64,000 nt of DNA, taken from NCBI GenBank assembly GCA_003049465.1, contig PYSS01000087.1, forward strand, positions 109,491 through 173,490. The letters run 5' to 3'. This stretch comes from Magnaporthiopsis rhizophila. Its lineage: Eukaryota > Ascomycota > Sordariomycetes > Magnaporthales > Magnaporthaceae. The notes below the pieces were generated by a model that did not search any database, had not been told where the DNA came from, and was given only the letters and a program-made list of their open reading frames with translations. The stretch's first letter is position 1; the number at the start of each line of letters is the position of its first letter. Shown here piece after piece: positions 34,034 to 45,438 of this stretch. Made by a program: the position numbers and the translations under genes.

Positions 34034-36075
34034 TGTGCAAACGAATTTAGCTTTATTTAATGATAGTTTTCTTTTATATTTACGATTTTATTTCGATTTT
34101 ATATTCTTGCGTGTGGAATCGTAAATTTATATGGGGCCCCATCGTAAAAAAGTGGTCCCTCTGGGGGTTGGTCCGAAAGGGGGGTACCCGACTTATACCA
34201 AGTATTGGCGTATTGTATATAATAAACTCCGGCCAATTTTATCTCCATTGCAAGTAACGGCATGCGAATAGCTTTATTTTGATCAAATGCGGCCCTTTTG
34301 AAATAGGGGGGTTTGGTTGTGGTGAGTGTGTCCCATGCACAGATTTGCGGTTTTTTTTTTTTTTTTGCACACTATTGTAGCTAGTGGACCATATAGTCAG
34401 AGGAGATTGGCTGGGGAGGATTTTGTGCTGGATGGCGGACGATTGGGAAATCCATAACTTGATGCGAGATAACAGCAGGAGATGGGATGAAGACGGTTAG
34501 ACAAACTCACCACAAGAGGCGACGGCTGGCTATGACTCCATGTGCGTAGGTGGACACACACCGGACTCCCAAACGTGATGCTAACACAGAGCTAGAAGAC
34601 TCGCAGAGCGGATCTGAATCAGAGTTTGTGTCAAACCAATCAAGCAAGGGCAATGCGTCAGACACAGAGTAGACCGAGCATGAGCGGAGCGACCTTTTGT
34701 AAAAGGAAAGTGCTGAAGAAGACTAAGTAACGCCATGTCAGCCTAGGTTTATACTCTCTGCCTCGGAAGGCCGGTCAACCTCATGTCTTGATTCTCCTCT
34801 GGCGAGCCGGGCTCCTTGTGTCTACACAGCTGACAAAAAAGTGTTTAGACAAGCCCCTCTAGTACACAAAGAGTTGTTTGGCGTAATGAGCCCTATGAAC
34901 CCAGCTTGGCTCCCCTATTATGGCTGAGAAACAATCCCAACTGCGTCATTATTTCCTGGTTTCTCCAAGGTCCTCAGGACAGCCCTTCAAACATACGCGT
35001 GTTTGAGGGCAAACAAAGAATGCCCAGCAAATTCGTGAGTAACCAGAGGCAAATGACCGACGTGGGGGTTTGCTGACGAGAATCTGTGTATAAAAATGAC
35101 CTTCCTCTCTTCCTAGCCTGTCCCGACAACGCCAGACTGTTGTGAAAGATCAAAAGGGATCCAACACTTATCGCAAAGGAACGGGACATACGCGGGGGAT
35201 ATACACTATCAGGACTCCCGGGCCGTGTCACAGAGCCTAGCCCGGCCGAGGTCGGCGAGTGCTCGCTATCCTTGTAGCGCACCTGTATATATAAAGCCAG
35301 AGAGTCTCCTATTCTCACCACTTTCCTTTACTAGTAGTACGAGACGGAAAGATAGATCATTGTGTCTATGACACGTTTGTTGTCACCTTCAGTGCCCGTC
35401 CTTTGCCCTGCGTTTCCTGAATATGGCAGATGTTGATTTAAGGTTGGGTGGATCCTGGCGTGTGGGACGGATTTGCAGGGTGGTCTCCACATGCAAGCAC
35501 ACCATCTGGCGCACAGATTTGAGCAGCACTGCAGCCGGATATAAAAACAAGCACTCCATGTTCAGATATATATCAAATCAACCTCTATCGGAATTGACGT
35601 CGGACAGGTACCAGTCCGTGGGGCGCAGACTGTGGGGAGTGGGCCGGAAAATTTTTCATCCCAAGACCTTGCGCAGGAAACCACAAGCCCACACAAACAC
35701 AACCACCACCAACCAACCCATCGAATATACCCGGCTTCACCTCCCACATTCAAGCCCAGCGTTCGACGCCAGCGCAGGCAGCAAGCTCGAGGTATTCCCA
35801 CGAAGCCACAGAGCCTAAAAGGTAAGCCAATCGCGCGCGGAAAGCTCAGCACTTCCGCTTGCCATCCATCAGCCAGCCACCACGAAAAGACCACTGGCCA
35901 GACCCCAGTCTGCTCCCATCCCGCGTCCATCGGACAGGTATAGCATCCGCCAAGGGGGACCGAGCATCCTTCCCCTACTTCCTTGCTCGCTCCAACCGCC
36001 GGCAAAGCCCGTCATGTACGCTCGGTTTTCGCTGACCCAAAGACCATATGTTACCACTGTTCGCAGACGGCAATC
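34034..36075. other. Spacer, AT-rich at its left end
   Basis: 34034-34270 is AT-rich with short poor-quality ORFs, similar in texture to 1-2944, and may be a small RIP-affected repeat. A T18 run lies near 34350. The rest has no recognisable gene. A TATAAAA box near 35539 and a GTAAGC donor near 35823 could belong to a spliced 5' UTR of the 36076 gene, but this is speculative. Confidence 0.4.
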
Positions 36076-36483
36076 ATGCAGAGCACTGAGGAGTCGGCGC
36101 GGCGCCCTTCCGCCAACGAGACCGTCGCTATCACGACGGAGATCGATGTCAAGCAGGAAGCGACTTCCAGCAAGCACGCGACGATTGCCCTCCTCGCTGC
36201 GGTGATGATAAAGGAGGGCATTATCACCACTATGGGCGACGACGTTGAAAAGTTCGGACGCATGGGAGAGGCTTTGAAGGCGACCTCGGTGACCAGCCTT
36301 GAAAGCAAGCTAAAGGCAAGCTTCGCCGATCTCGGGCAGGACGTTGTGGCTATCACCGAGGAGGTGGAGGGGGCCACCCTCCACGCCCTGCGCCAGTCTG
36401 GCCTGGGTCAGAAGGAGGCCATTGACGCCTGGGGGTCAAACCATGAGCGGGTGAATGGATTGATCATGATGGCTTTCGCATAA
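36076..36483 (+). CDS. Small unknown protein, 135 aa (family copy 1)
   Basis: Starts MQSTEESARRPSANETVAI and ends with NHERVNGLIMMAFA. It is alpha-helical in character, without signal peptide, cysteines or recognisable domain. Sequence blocks are KHATIALLAAVMIKEGIITT, FGRMGEALKAT, LGQDVVAITEEVEGATLHAL and RQSGLGQKEAIDAW. Related segments follow at 36962-37224 (continued at 37531), 37843-37973 and 38000-38158, making a small tandem family in which only this copy is intact. The in-frame sequence upstream of the ATG is open to 35983, but position 36076 gives the best start. Function unknown. Confidence 0.6.
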   Translation: MQSTEESARRPSANETVAITTEIDVKQEATSSKHATIALLAAVMIKEGIITTMGDDVEKFGRMGEALKATSVTSLESKLKASFADLGQDVVAITEEVEGATLHALRQSGLGQKEAIDAWGSNHERVNGLIMMAFA

Positions 36484-36961
36484 TTAGTGGAGAGGGCCGT
36501 TTCGGGGACACCAGTCCCTACGGATTCCCATAGAGCACTAGCACAAAAAACCCTAGACGGATGGCCTTTCGCCTCTTTATACATAATAAAAAGGACCCTT
36601 TCACACATCCTAGAGATGATCTTTGCTCAGCACCTTTAAATATCTTTTGTGTCAATATGATTACCGCCTTCTAGTAACAATCCCGGTATGTTTCACCTTG
36701 AAGGGAAAGAAGCTAATAGACGATTTACTTTAAAACATGCCTTGAAGCTAACGCAAAGTTTTAAGCGCAAATTTTTTAACACCTAGATATTATATATGCA
36801 TGAAAATGTTCACCTCGCAGCATGACGAGTTTCCTGTCGCAAAGGAACAGAACACCTCTGGGGATTTATGGCGTCTATTCTATGTGCCTCTTTTATGCAA
36901 TATTTATCACGCCAAATAAATGGCCATCCGTAACGAAGAAGCCGAGTGGATGCCACTCGCT

Positions 36962-37580
36962 AGGAAGCATGAGTACATGCGGCTATCGCCGCTGTCATAA
37001 CAAAGGAGGGGATAATTTCGATCCTCCCGGACGACCACGCAAAGATCGGCGGCATGACGGCGGCCTTTCGGTCTCTATTTATTACGACTTTCGAGTGTAT
37101 GCTGGTGCCGAGCATCTCCGTTCTCGGTTACAATGTGGCTGAAATCTGCCAAGTCGTCGAATCAGCAACCCTCACCGCCCTGGAGGGAAGCGGCTTGGGC
37201 CACTCCCCAGCCAATCACGTACGTTGTAACAAGGGGACAATGTCGGCTTGGTGAGGTGACTGTATTATAATAAACTTCTTATGGCCTCAAGGAGATGCTT
37301 AAGGAAGCAGAATCTCCTCGAGGGACCCTTCGAAGTTGCCCCCCTTATATAGGCCACCAGGTGGCCCGTGCTTCGCGGGGTTAGGTACGTATCTATGGAG
37401 GGGTCGGGCGCCTAGCCCTTTTCTCATCTGCGAGGGTCTTGTGTCTAGCTGAACCGCCCCAATCGTCTGGCGCCCTGATGTCTGTTGGTTCCGGGGGTGG
37501 CGACGCCTGCGCGGCGATCCCCGTGTGACATACGTCGAGAGGCTGAACTGGCTCATTATGCAAATTTTGGAAGTTTGAGT
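36962..37580 (+). pseudogene. Small unknown family, copy 2, split by LTR
   Basis: AVITKEGIISILPDD, AKIGGMTAAF, LGYNVAEICQVVESATLTAL and EGSGLG align without gaps over 66 residues with copy 1 (KEGIITTMGDD... to ...RQSGLG). The solo LTR at 37225-37530 interrupts it shortly after GLGHSPANH. The C-terminus resumes after the LTR as VERLNWLIMQILEV and stop, matching copy 1 HERVNGLIMMAFA. Removing the LTR and one target copy leaves a one-base frame offset, so an indel accompanies the insertion. The N-terminal exon is not recognisable. Confidence 0.55.
37225..37530. mobile_element. Solo LTR with 5-bp target duplication
   Basis: A 306-bp unit begins TGTAACAAGGGGACAATG and ends CCCCGTGTGACA, with TG...CA termini, flanked on both sides by TACGT (37220-37224 and 37531-37535). 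It contains TATATAGG-type promoter-like sequence. It is homologous to the LTR at 2945-3258. It is the product of LTR-LTR recombination after retrotransposon insertion. Confidence 0.8.
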
Positions 37581-37842
37581 TTGTGAGTTCGCAATGTTGC
37601 TCTTGTCAAAGCCACTGATCTTACTCCTTGTTCCTAATCTACCCCGTGCAAGTCAGTGCAGGCAGGCAGATGGGATAGGTATAACCACTTGTCCAAACTG
37701 GCGTATATAAGGGTTTTCGCGTAATAGCCTCCTCCTCCTCCAACCACTCAACGCTTTATTATATAAGCTTTCGAGTTTATCATGCGCTTTTGACGGCTTG
37801 GCTCGTTCAAATGTTTAAAAAATAGCTTTCCATTGCCTTGGT

Positions 37843-37976
37843 AGGGACGTCGTCGCCGTGACAGAGGAGGTGGAGGGGTGCAGGCCTCCACGCCCTGAAC
37901 CAGTCCGGCCTGGGCCGTAAGAAGGCTCTAGACGCCTGTGCGTTCGAGCGTCTGATTGATGGCTTTGGAATAATTA
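37843..37976 (+). pseudogene. Small unknown family, copy 3 fragment
   Basis: GRDVVAVTEEVEG, then after a one-base shift GLHALNQSGLGRKKALDAC and FERLIDGFGI, matches the C-terminal third of copy 1 (GQDVVAITEEVEGATLHAL...). The N-terminal part is absent. Confidence 0.5.
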
Positions 37977-37999
37977 ATGGAACAGGGCGTTTTGGGACC

Positions 38000-38158
38000 A
38001 GCATCCCAGCCATCTGCCGGGTAGTGGAGGTCGCCACCCTCCGGGCGCTCCGAACAAGCGGCCTCGACCAGGCCGAGCCCAGGATGCATGAGCCAAAAAC
38101 GTGGAGAGAACGAATGGAGTTATTGTGGAAATGGCGGCCGGCCTCTGGGCTTTTGTGA
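38000..38158 (+). pseudogene. Small unknown family, copy 4 fragment
   Basis: SIPAICRVVEVATLRALRTS then GLDQAEPRMHEP resembles copy 2 (AEICQVVESATLTALEGSGLG) more than copy 1. The frame continues to a TGA at 38156-38158. No start is present. Confidence 0.45.
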
Positions 38159-38347
38159 GAGAGGGCTGGCTTATTTTGTCAAGCAGGATCAAGTTGGCGG
38201 ACTTAAGGGCTAGCTCTGGCGAGTGGTGAGAGATGATTGCAAATAGATGAGAGAAATAAATCGGGACCGACAGATTTCCAGCCTGGGAAATGCTCGCTAA
38301 GTGTCGGGGTTAACCCCCGTTTGTCACGCCGACGTCCATCCGCTCTT

Positions 38348-41300
38348 CTACTCCCACTGGTCCCAAAGCGTAGCCAGCTGCAAGATCTGCGCCCATGGCG
38401 CGTTGGACGCCGCAAACCCGGCCGACATCTTCTGCGAGAAGGCGGCGCTGGTGGCGCCCTCGTCGGTGGTGTGCCACCCGAGGGTGCTGTTGCCGTGCAG
38501 GTATCCATCCGTGGTTCCCGCGACCTGTGAGAGGAGAGTGGAAGGAGATTAGCTTGTAATTACATACAAAAATGACGGGCATCAAACTTCAAACTCACCT
38601 CGCGGAAACCAGCCATGCCGGAATACATGGTGCTCATCATACCAGAGTGCATGGCCTGCATCGTCTGCAGCTCCTGCATGCTCCTCAAATACTTGATCTG
38701 CGGCACCGTCTGCGCGTACACAGCCAGCCTCTGCCTCGAAAACGTCACCAGGCCGTCGAGCGACCCCTGCTCGCACGCGAGCAGCCACTGCTGGCGCATG
38801 CGCGGCGAGTACATGCAGCACATGCGCTCGGCCACCACCACCTCGCCGCGCAGCGGCAGGGACGCGGCCATGGCCGTGTTGCTGCTGCAGAAGGACAGGT
38901 AGCACTCCTCGCAGAAGGTGCAGTCGTCGTGGCCCCACCAGCGCCGGCCGGCCGTCAAGATCGACCGCGGGCAGGGCGGGACGCCGGCCCAGACGCGCAC
39001 GGCGGCGGGGAAGGGCGCCCAGACGCCCGTCTCGACGGCCTCGCCGAGGCGCGGCACCAGCTGCCTAAAGCGCGGGTGCGTCGGGTGCAAGCTGCAGAGA
39101 CGTGCTTCAGCGTCGGCGGGCCTGGGCGTGAAAAAACCCGCAAGTCCCCAGGCTTCGATCCAGGAGGCGTAGCATGCCGCGCAAACGGCAAAGTCGGGCG
39201 AGGAGGACCCGTTCTCGCCGCCCGAGAGCGTGAACCACCGCCCGCCGATGATGCCGGACTCGGTGCAGGGCGGGCAGGCGACGATTGTGCGCGCGGCCGT
39301 GCGGAAGACCTCGAGATCTTGCATGGCGGTGGCCGAGATGAGCGCCGCCGTGGTCGGGGCCGTGGGGCCACGACATGTCATGGGGGTGGCGGGAACGGCG
39401 GCACGCACCTGGGCCACGAGGAAGTCTACGATTCCGGCGGCACCCTGCTGCTGCTGTGACGGCGAGAGCAACTCGAACCCGGTCTCCAGGCTGGTGAGTG
39501 CCACCTTGTCGCAGAAGCAGGTTTCGCACAGCACCAGCTCCTGCGCCCTGTCGCCCGGCGTCGCCGCCGTGGGGCGATACCATTGTGCTGATGACGCCTG
39601 TTCCTGCTCGACGGCGGCGGGGGCGCCCTCGCACTTGGGGAGACGCATGCGCCGGTTTGCCGCCTCGACGAACGCGCCCCAGCGGGGACTGGGGTCGCCC
39701 GATAGCGACGAGAACCGGAGCAGGGCGCGCTTGATGTAGGGCACGCAGACGTCGCAGGCCCAGATCTTGTCTTCTTGCTGTGTCTGTCTGTCGAGGAAAT
39801 GGGCCCTAAACGGCGTGCCCTGGACGACGTCCTCGTGGCAGGCCTCGCAGGCCGCGAACCAGTCGAGCCGCGGGTCATCGCACTTGAACCACTTGACTTG
39901 TGCCTCGGCACCGACGCCGCCCTGGCCGTGGCAGTCTTGTATCTCCAGGCGCCGCTTTGCATAGTCCCGGATGGGCTGGACGTCGCCGTCGCCACGACGG
40001 CGAGCGTCGGGCACCAAGGACCTTGTGAGGCGGGGGACGTTGAAGCGACAGCGCCCCTTCGGCAGTTCCACGGCTTCGAAAGAGGACTCGGGAGTGGTGT
40101 CTTTGATGTACATCTTGTAGCAGAGCGTGCAGGCCAGGAAATCCGGGACGTCGGGCAGGCGGTACCAAAGGGTTTTGTAATCGAGTTCGCGGTCCTCCGG
40201 GCACTCGAAGATGATAGGATTGGGGGTGCCGTGCAGTCTCATGGGCGGATATGGCCGCTTCCACAGCTCCGGTTCGGCATCACTCCTACACCCCGGCTCA
40301 TCTGCCTTGCGAGCATGATATTGGGTCTGCGCCTGTGGCTGAGGGGGCGGGATCACTTGCGCTGCTTGCGGCTCTTGGTTACCGGGCAGTTCGGTTGCTG
40401 TCATTGGTTGATTGGTCGATGCCCAATCCTTGGGGCTCGCAACCTCGTTCAAGTGCTTGGTCATCTCCTTTTCCACTCCCGAACTCGACCCAGTCGCAGG
40501 AGGCGGCACGCTCACCAGGATATCCACTCCTTTCTCATGAGCCGCCGAGTAGGTCTTCTGCGGGGCCGGCTCATTGTGGACGGGCGGATTTATATCGTCT
40601 CCCGCCAGCTCGTGGCAGTCGTTGTTCTTGCCAAAGGGGTCAACTGCAGTCCAGGCTGGCTGGGTGGCTGCTTGGGACGGCTTGGGATCGGTCCTTGCGG
40701 CAGCCGAGGTGGCGGCATGAGGCAGGAACCTGGATATGTCCAACTTCGCAAGCGACGCCGGCCAGCCCCCGTAGGTTGTTGGAGCGACCTCGGCAGTCTG
40801 TGGCGTCTTGGGTGTAGACGCTGGTTGGCCTTGCGAGACGGCTGGATGATCTGGGAGATATGTGGACTGCGCTGCTTGGGTCTGAATGGCGGGAGGTCCC
40901 TGCTCGACGACCAGCTTGGGAGGAATTGCTGCAAAGCTTCCCTGAGGACTATGGGTGCTTGGTGCGGGAGAAGGTGTCGATTGCTGTGGCGCGTTGCCGG
41001 ACACGGGGAACGTCTGGGCATAGGGCAGCTGGAAAGGCGCCTGAGGTGTGCCAGCAGGCGACACACAGGACGACGGGGGCAGGGGCGGCCGCATGGTCGA
41101 GTTGAACCCCTGCACCGGCGAGGCGACCGAGGACATGGGTGACGGCGCGTATTCGGAGCCGTAGGCGGTGGGCGATGGTGCATACCCTACACTCTGCGGA
41201 TAATGCTGTGCCGGCACTGGCGCCAGCGGTGGTTGTGGTGGTTGCGCCGGCGTCGGCGCTTTTCCTGGCGCCAGGTCAGCCGCTGCTTGGGGCCATGTCC

Positions 41301-41574
41301 CTGCCGTTTGGACAGCTGGCGGCGGGGGCTTGTGGCTCTGGACGCCCAAGCTGGGAGCAGCACCGGGGGCTGCCGCACCCGGAATTGGACCGTATGGGGC
41401 ATTGACCGGTGTTTCCGTCGGAGTCGATGCATGCGCTGGGCCGATTGGAGAGGGCGGATGCGCCTGCTGCGTATACGGAGGAGGTTGCAGTGTTTGGAAT
41501 GGCGGCTGAGGAGGCAGCCGTCCAAATTGCCCTGGAGGAGGTGGGAAGTAAGGCGCACCAGCTGCTGAGTTCAT
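38348..41574 (-). CDS. Large Pro-rich protein with repeated Cys-pair modules, about 1,050 aa
   Basis: Exon 1 is 41574-38599 and exon 2 is 38524-38348; the 74-bp intron starts GTGAGT and ends TCACAG. Exon 2 adds VAGTTDGYLHGNSTLGWHTT and ends QLATLWDQWE. The first 430 residues are disordered and rich in P, Q, A, S. From about residue 450 the chain is folded, with spaced Cys-x2-Cys modules followed by an aromatic: LACTLCYKMYIKD, AACEACHEDV, WACDVCVPYI, LCETCFCDKV, VCAACYASWI, FCEECYLSFC. These look like weak zinc-ribbon repeats, possibly a fungus-specific nuclear or scaffold protein. No signal peptide or membrane span. I cannot name the family. The frame is intact along its whole length. Confidence 0.8.
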
Positions 41575-43406
41575 GGCTCCGCACTGCGAACAGAAGACAG
41601 GATGGGAAAGAATACGACTGTGCGACAGCGATCAAAAAGAAGCATTACGACGCCATTCTTGGCGTGGTGGAGAGAAGGGGAACGAGAGGGTTTTGTGAGC
41701 GGGAGCTGGGCTTTCAGCCGCGGCTGAATCTGAGCCTCAAGTGCGCGCCACCTCGCTGAAACCCGGCTTCAGCCGACTAAAACCAGACCCAGCTGAGAGG
41801 TAGCGCGACACGCGACGCCGGGAGGCTGCGATGCCATTGGTCAACTGCCGATTTGGCCTTGGCCTGGGTCGTTGGTAGTACAAGAAGGGAACTGGTGGCC
41901 TCTAACCAGCACTTCTCGGTTGCACTGAGGAAAATATTTACGAGACAGGTTTGCGTGGCTGTAGAGGTATCGTAGAATCGCCGGGACGCCTCGATACCGT
42001 CACTGCGAGGATATTCCAGGAGTCCGCATTTTCACATATTTCACGCCAGCGCAACCGCATTAGGCAACAGGAAGCCCACCACAGCGACGAAAACAGGCCT
42101 TCCTATCAGGCCATCTCCCAATAAACGGCCTTACTGATCAGTCTGGATAGCATAAAGAGCCAGGAGAGTGGGGTCTCAGGGCCCACGCCGTCGCCCGCAT
42201 GTCAGGTCTGTGGTGAGGATGCCAAAGAACACGGCGCCAAACGGTCCAGGGTGGCTGCCAGCAGTTTACGATCATGGGCAGCCATGCACTGGCGCCTCAG
42301 TCCTGGTGCAGCAAGCAGGGCGGAAGAGTCGGCAAGCAAGACTCGACTGCGCGTCATCGGTGACGCGAGGCTAACCATCCCAGACAGCGAAAGGTGATCG
42401 TGTGATGTTTTGCCGCTTTCAAAATAACAGCTTCACTCTGCCTCCGAGCCGGACTCCTTCCCCCCACGAGCGGTTCGTTTTTTTGTCTTGGCAAGGTACC
42501 GGCCTGTGGTCTTTGCCGACCATTGGCAAATCCTGTCCGCAGGTAAACTCCTCAAAACGGCTACCGGTGCGGTACAATTAGGCGATATGAAGGCAAATGC
42601 TGGCTCTAGGAGTCTTTAGAAGATTGTACACCGGCCGGTCTCGGCCTGGCTCGGCGCTACGAGCTCCCACCAAATCAGCCAGTCAAGGCCGCCCGACCCG
42701 GAGCATGTCCCGGGTGGAAGATAGCCGGTTATTATCGGGCCATTCTCACCAGTCTGGGCCCAAATAGACAGGAGAGAAGCATTCTTGGCGTCTACAGCGT
42801 GCTTCTGGCGGCCGCAAACGTTTCAGTGATGCTAAGCTTCCTAATCTTCTGCCGCAGCAGCAAGTCGAGTCACCCAGACATTGCCTCGCAGAGCTGGCCG
42901 TCTAGGGCGCGGAATAGCTATTCCGTGTCTAGTTTCCTTTGGGGCCATCCTGAATTCCAACTCCATGGTTCCCCTCGTTTATTTCGGGTACCTGACCCAA
43001 CCCGTTGCGCGAGTGGGGAAATCGCCCGGGCTGAGCAAGATTCGCGGCTCCTGGGCTACGGTCCAGACCCTTGGCCGATGCACTCCGATGCGGCACCAAT
43101 CTCATCTGCGTGCTTTAACTGGCTCGCGGGCGTCTGGTCGAGGGTGGAGAGCTGCATGTTCGCCACCATTTTATATACCCCGCACGAACTGGAAGCGAGC
43201 AGCTAACCTCTTTTCGTCTGGGACTAATTCTGGCATTTGGAAGCCGGCAGGGGCCCGAGGGCCGACTGTGGAAACTGGTGTTCATGTCCTCACGGCTCTT
43301 CATGCCCGAGGACCTCTGGGGGTGATTGGATGGTAAGAGGTGGTGACGCGAGAACGGAAAGAGCGGAGAAAGGGGAATGGGGAACAGCTTGGCGCAAGGT
43401 GGCGTG
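41575..43406. other. No gene recognised
   Basis: Upstream region of the 38-41 kb gene plus about 1.5 kb of short ORFs without motifs. Confidence 0.4.
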
Positions 43407-43414
43407 TATAAATA
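43407..43414 (+). promoter_or_regulatory. TATA box of the cysteine-rich gene
   Basis: TATAAATA lies 104 bp before the ATG at 43511. Confidence 0.45.
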
Positions 43415-43510
43415 CGGCACTTTTCTCCCTTCGGGCGTTGGGAATAGTGCATCCTCTTTACACAGAACACCATCTAACGCCAGCAAAGACCATCACTCCT
43501 CGCGTTCACC

Positions 43511-43957
43511 ATGAAGTCTCTCCTCATTACCATCCCACTCCTAGCTGGGCTTTCCACTGCCGCCATCAACGATCTCTGCCAGGCCTCAGGGGTAAGCCGC
43601 CGCCTCATTGAATGAGGCATAATGTCCATAGCTTACCTCCCCTGCGCCCGTCAAACAGTATCAGGGTACCTGCCAGACCACCGCGTGGTGTGGAAACCGC
43701 GGCGGCAGCCAACCTGTCGTCGGGGCCTGCCCCAAAGACCCCGACAACGTCAAGTGCTGCCTTTTCCCGAGGTGCAGCTCGAGCCGTGGATTCTGCATGG
43801 GGACGGCCAGTGGGCTCTGTCCCACCCGCTTCGTTGCGTATGTTTAGCACGCTGTCACACCAGCTCCCGACCTGTGCATCTCGCTGACTATAACGCCTCG
43901 ACCCTCAGCAACCAATGCCCTGGCCCCAGCTCCTACAAGTGCTGCCTTTCTTCTTGA
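43511..43957 (+). CDS. Small secreted cysteine-rich protein, 102 aa
   Basis: Exons 43511-43591, 43659-43837 and 43909-43957; introns start GTAAGC and GTATGT, and the second has a CTGAC branch. The protein begins with a signal peptide (MKSLLITIPLLAGLSTAA). The mature part has 12 cysteines in two related modules: one with GTCQTTAWCG, ACPKDPDNVKCC and one with RCSSSRGFCMG, LCPTRF, NQCPGPSSYKCC. The module pattern (C..C..CP..CC) resembles the small N-terminal cysteine domains of secreted fungal cell-wall hydrolases, here standing alone. The protein would be disulfide-bonded and extracellular; an effector or antimicrobial role is possible but unproven. Splice sites and frame are intact. Confidence 0.8.
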
Positions 43958-44790
43958 GGAAGCCCAGGTAAAGTATTCCCAGGGCCTGGCCGGATTTGAG
44001 ATTGTCGGGTGAAAGGATTGGATGGCGCGGTCTTTGTGACAATCCGGAGACGTCTAGGGGCGGCCAGTGTTAGCATGGCTGGATCAGGCTGCTTGTGCCA
44101 ATAGAATCACCGGGAAGGGGTGAGAAAAGGATCCATGATATGGATAGCCCGGTTGGCGTGGGTAGCTCGGTACAGAACCGGTGCATCGATTCTTATCCTA
44201 GTCGATAAACTATGTTCTTGATGCTCGAACGAGATGACGCCGGGTAACAGGGAAATCACTCTCTAGCCGGGGGCGGCTGGTGGATCGCGATACTGTTTGT
44301 TGCCTCGAGTTTACCTCGGGTAGCTAGCTAGGGTCGCAAGCGATCTAATTGGGCTGGGGCGGGCGAGGCCATCACACATCGCGCGGTCTTGAACGAGATA
44401 GCTCACCAAAGGGGGGGAAGACGCCATGCCTCCGCCACGGCAATGGCGGCGATGGCGGCGAAGGCATACGCTTCACCAAGGTCCACTGCGGAGATCTCCC
44501 TGGCGGCACCGCAGCGATGGCGGCAGAAGATAAGCAACAGCAGCTGTATGGGAGCAACAAGGTCGTGTATAAGAGTAACCGTCTTCCGTTCTGCTCTGAA
44601 CTAGAGGCTCATTGACTCAGATCATAGCAAGCCTCTACCCTCCGAGCATACTCCAGAAAAGTCGGCGAATTTCCGCAAGAGACAAGTAAAATGGCGGGCG
44701 TGTGACCTGTTAGCCCCTGGCGGGATGAGCACCTACCTCAAAGAGGACCGGGGGACTGACAGACCTAAGCACTAAGCCCCCTCAGCAACA
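43958..44790. other. No gene recognised
   Basis: Only short ORFs. Confidence 0.4.
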
Positions 44791-45280
44791 ACGAAGATCT
44801 CCGCCACTCTCACTCTTGCCGCCATTGTCATGCTGATCCAGGCCGCCGTTTCTCCCGCCGCCTCCCCCGCTGTCCCCATCCCAGCCGGCAGCCTTCTTCT
44901 TCTCCTGAACGAGGACGCCGGCGGGCGGCAGACGCGAGGATCTGTTCGCGTGGGGCCGGAATCCAACGCAGCTCGGCTACTTCGAGCACGCCAAGGCTAA
45001 TATGGTGTCGCGGGAGTGGCAGAGCCGGCTTTCCATGCATCGGGGGCCGCGCTGTGGACTTTATCCCAAGAACGGGAACCTTGACCTTTATGCAAATAAT
45101 GGAAATGGCCAGCTGCTGGGGATGCGCTACCCGACATTCGGGAGAATCACAACTGCGTCGGACTTTTGGCTGGCGGGTCGTGTTGTTGCAGATGCGGTGT
45201 CGGTACTTGTCCCCGGGGAGGGATCCTGTGATCTGCGGCTACGGGAGGTGAGGGATGTGGGCGGGATCAGCAACATGTAG
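44791..45280 (+). pseudogene. Secreted-protein relic, start codon lost
   Basis: Starting at 44791 the frame reads ACG and then KISATLTLAAIVMLIQAAVS, a good signal peptide if the ACG was once ATG; an in-frame TAA precedes it and no ATG is available. After about 50 residues the frame must shift, near 44930, to reach LFAWGRNPTQLGYFEHAK and MVSREWQSRLSMHRGPRC, then LYPKNGNLDLYANNGNGQLL and FWLAGRVVADAVSVLVPGEG, ending ISNM at 45280. The family is not recognised. The combination of lost start and frameshift marks a pseudogene, though an undetected upstream exon ending before CAACAACG could supply a start instead. Confidence 0.4.
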
Positions 45281-45438
45281 GTAGTTTCTGATATAAAAGG
45301 CGAGACGACGGTGCGCGCGGGAGGCGTTCTAGTCTTAGGAAGGACTTCCTGCGCGCATTTATGTAATCAGGTCTCCTACTCCTCCGACGCCATTAGATTC
45401 ATGTAAATTCTCCAACCTCGCATCACTACAATCTACTC

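Noticed and set aside
38572..41142. Plus-strand ORFs of 295 and 455 codons
   Set aside because: Antisense shadows of the intact minus-strand gene.
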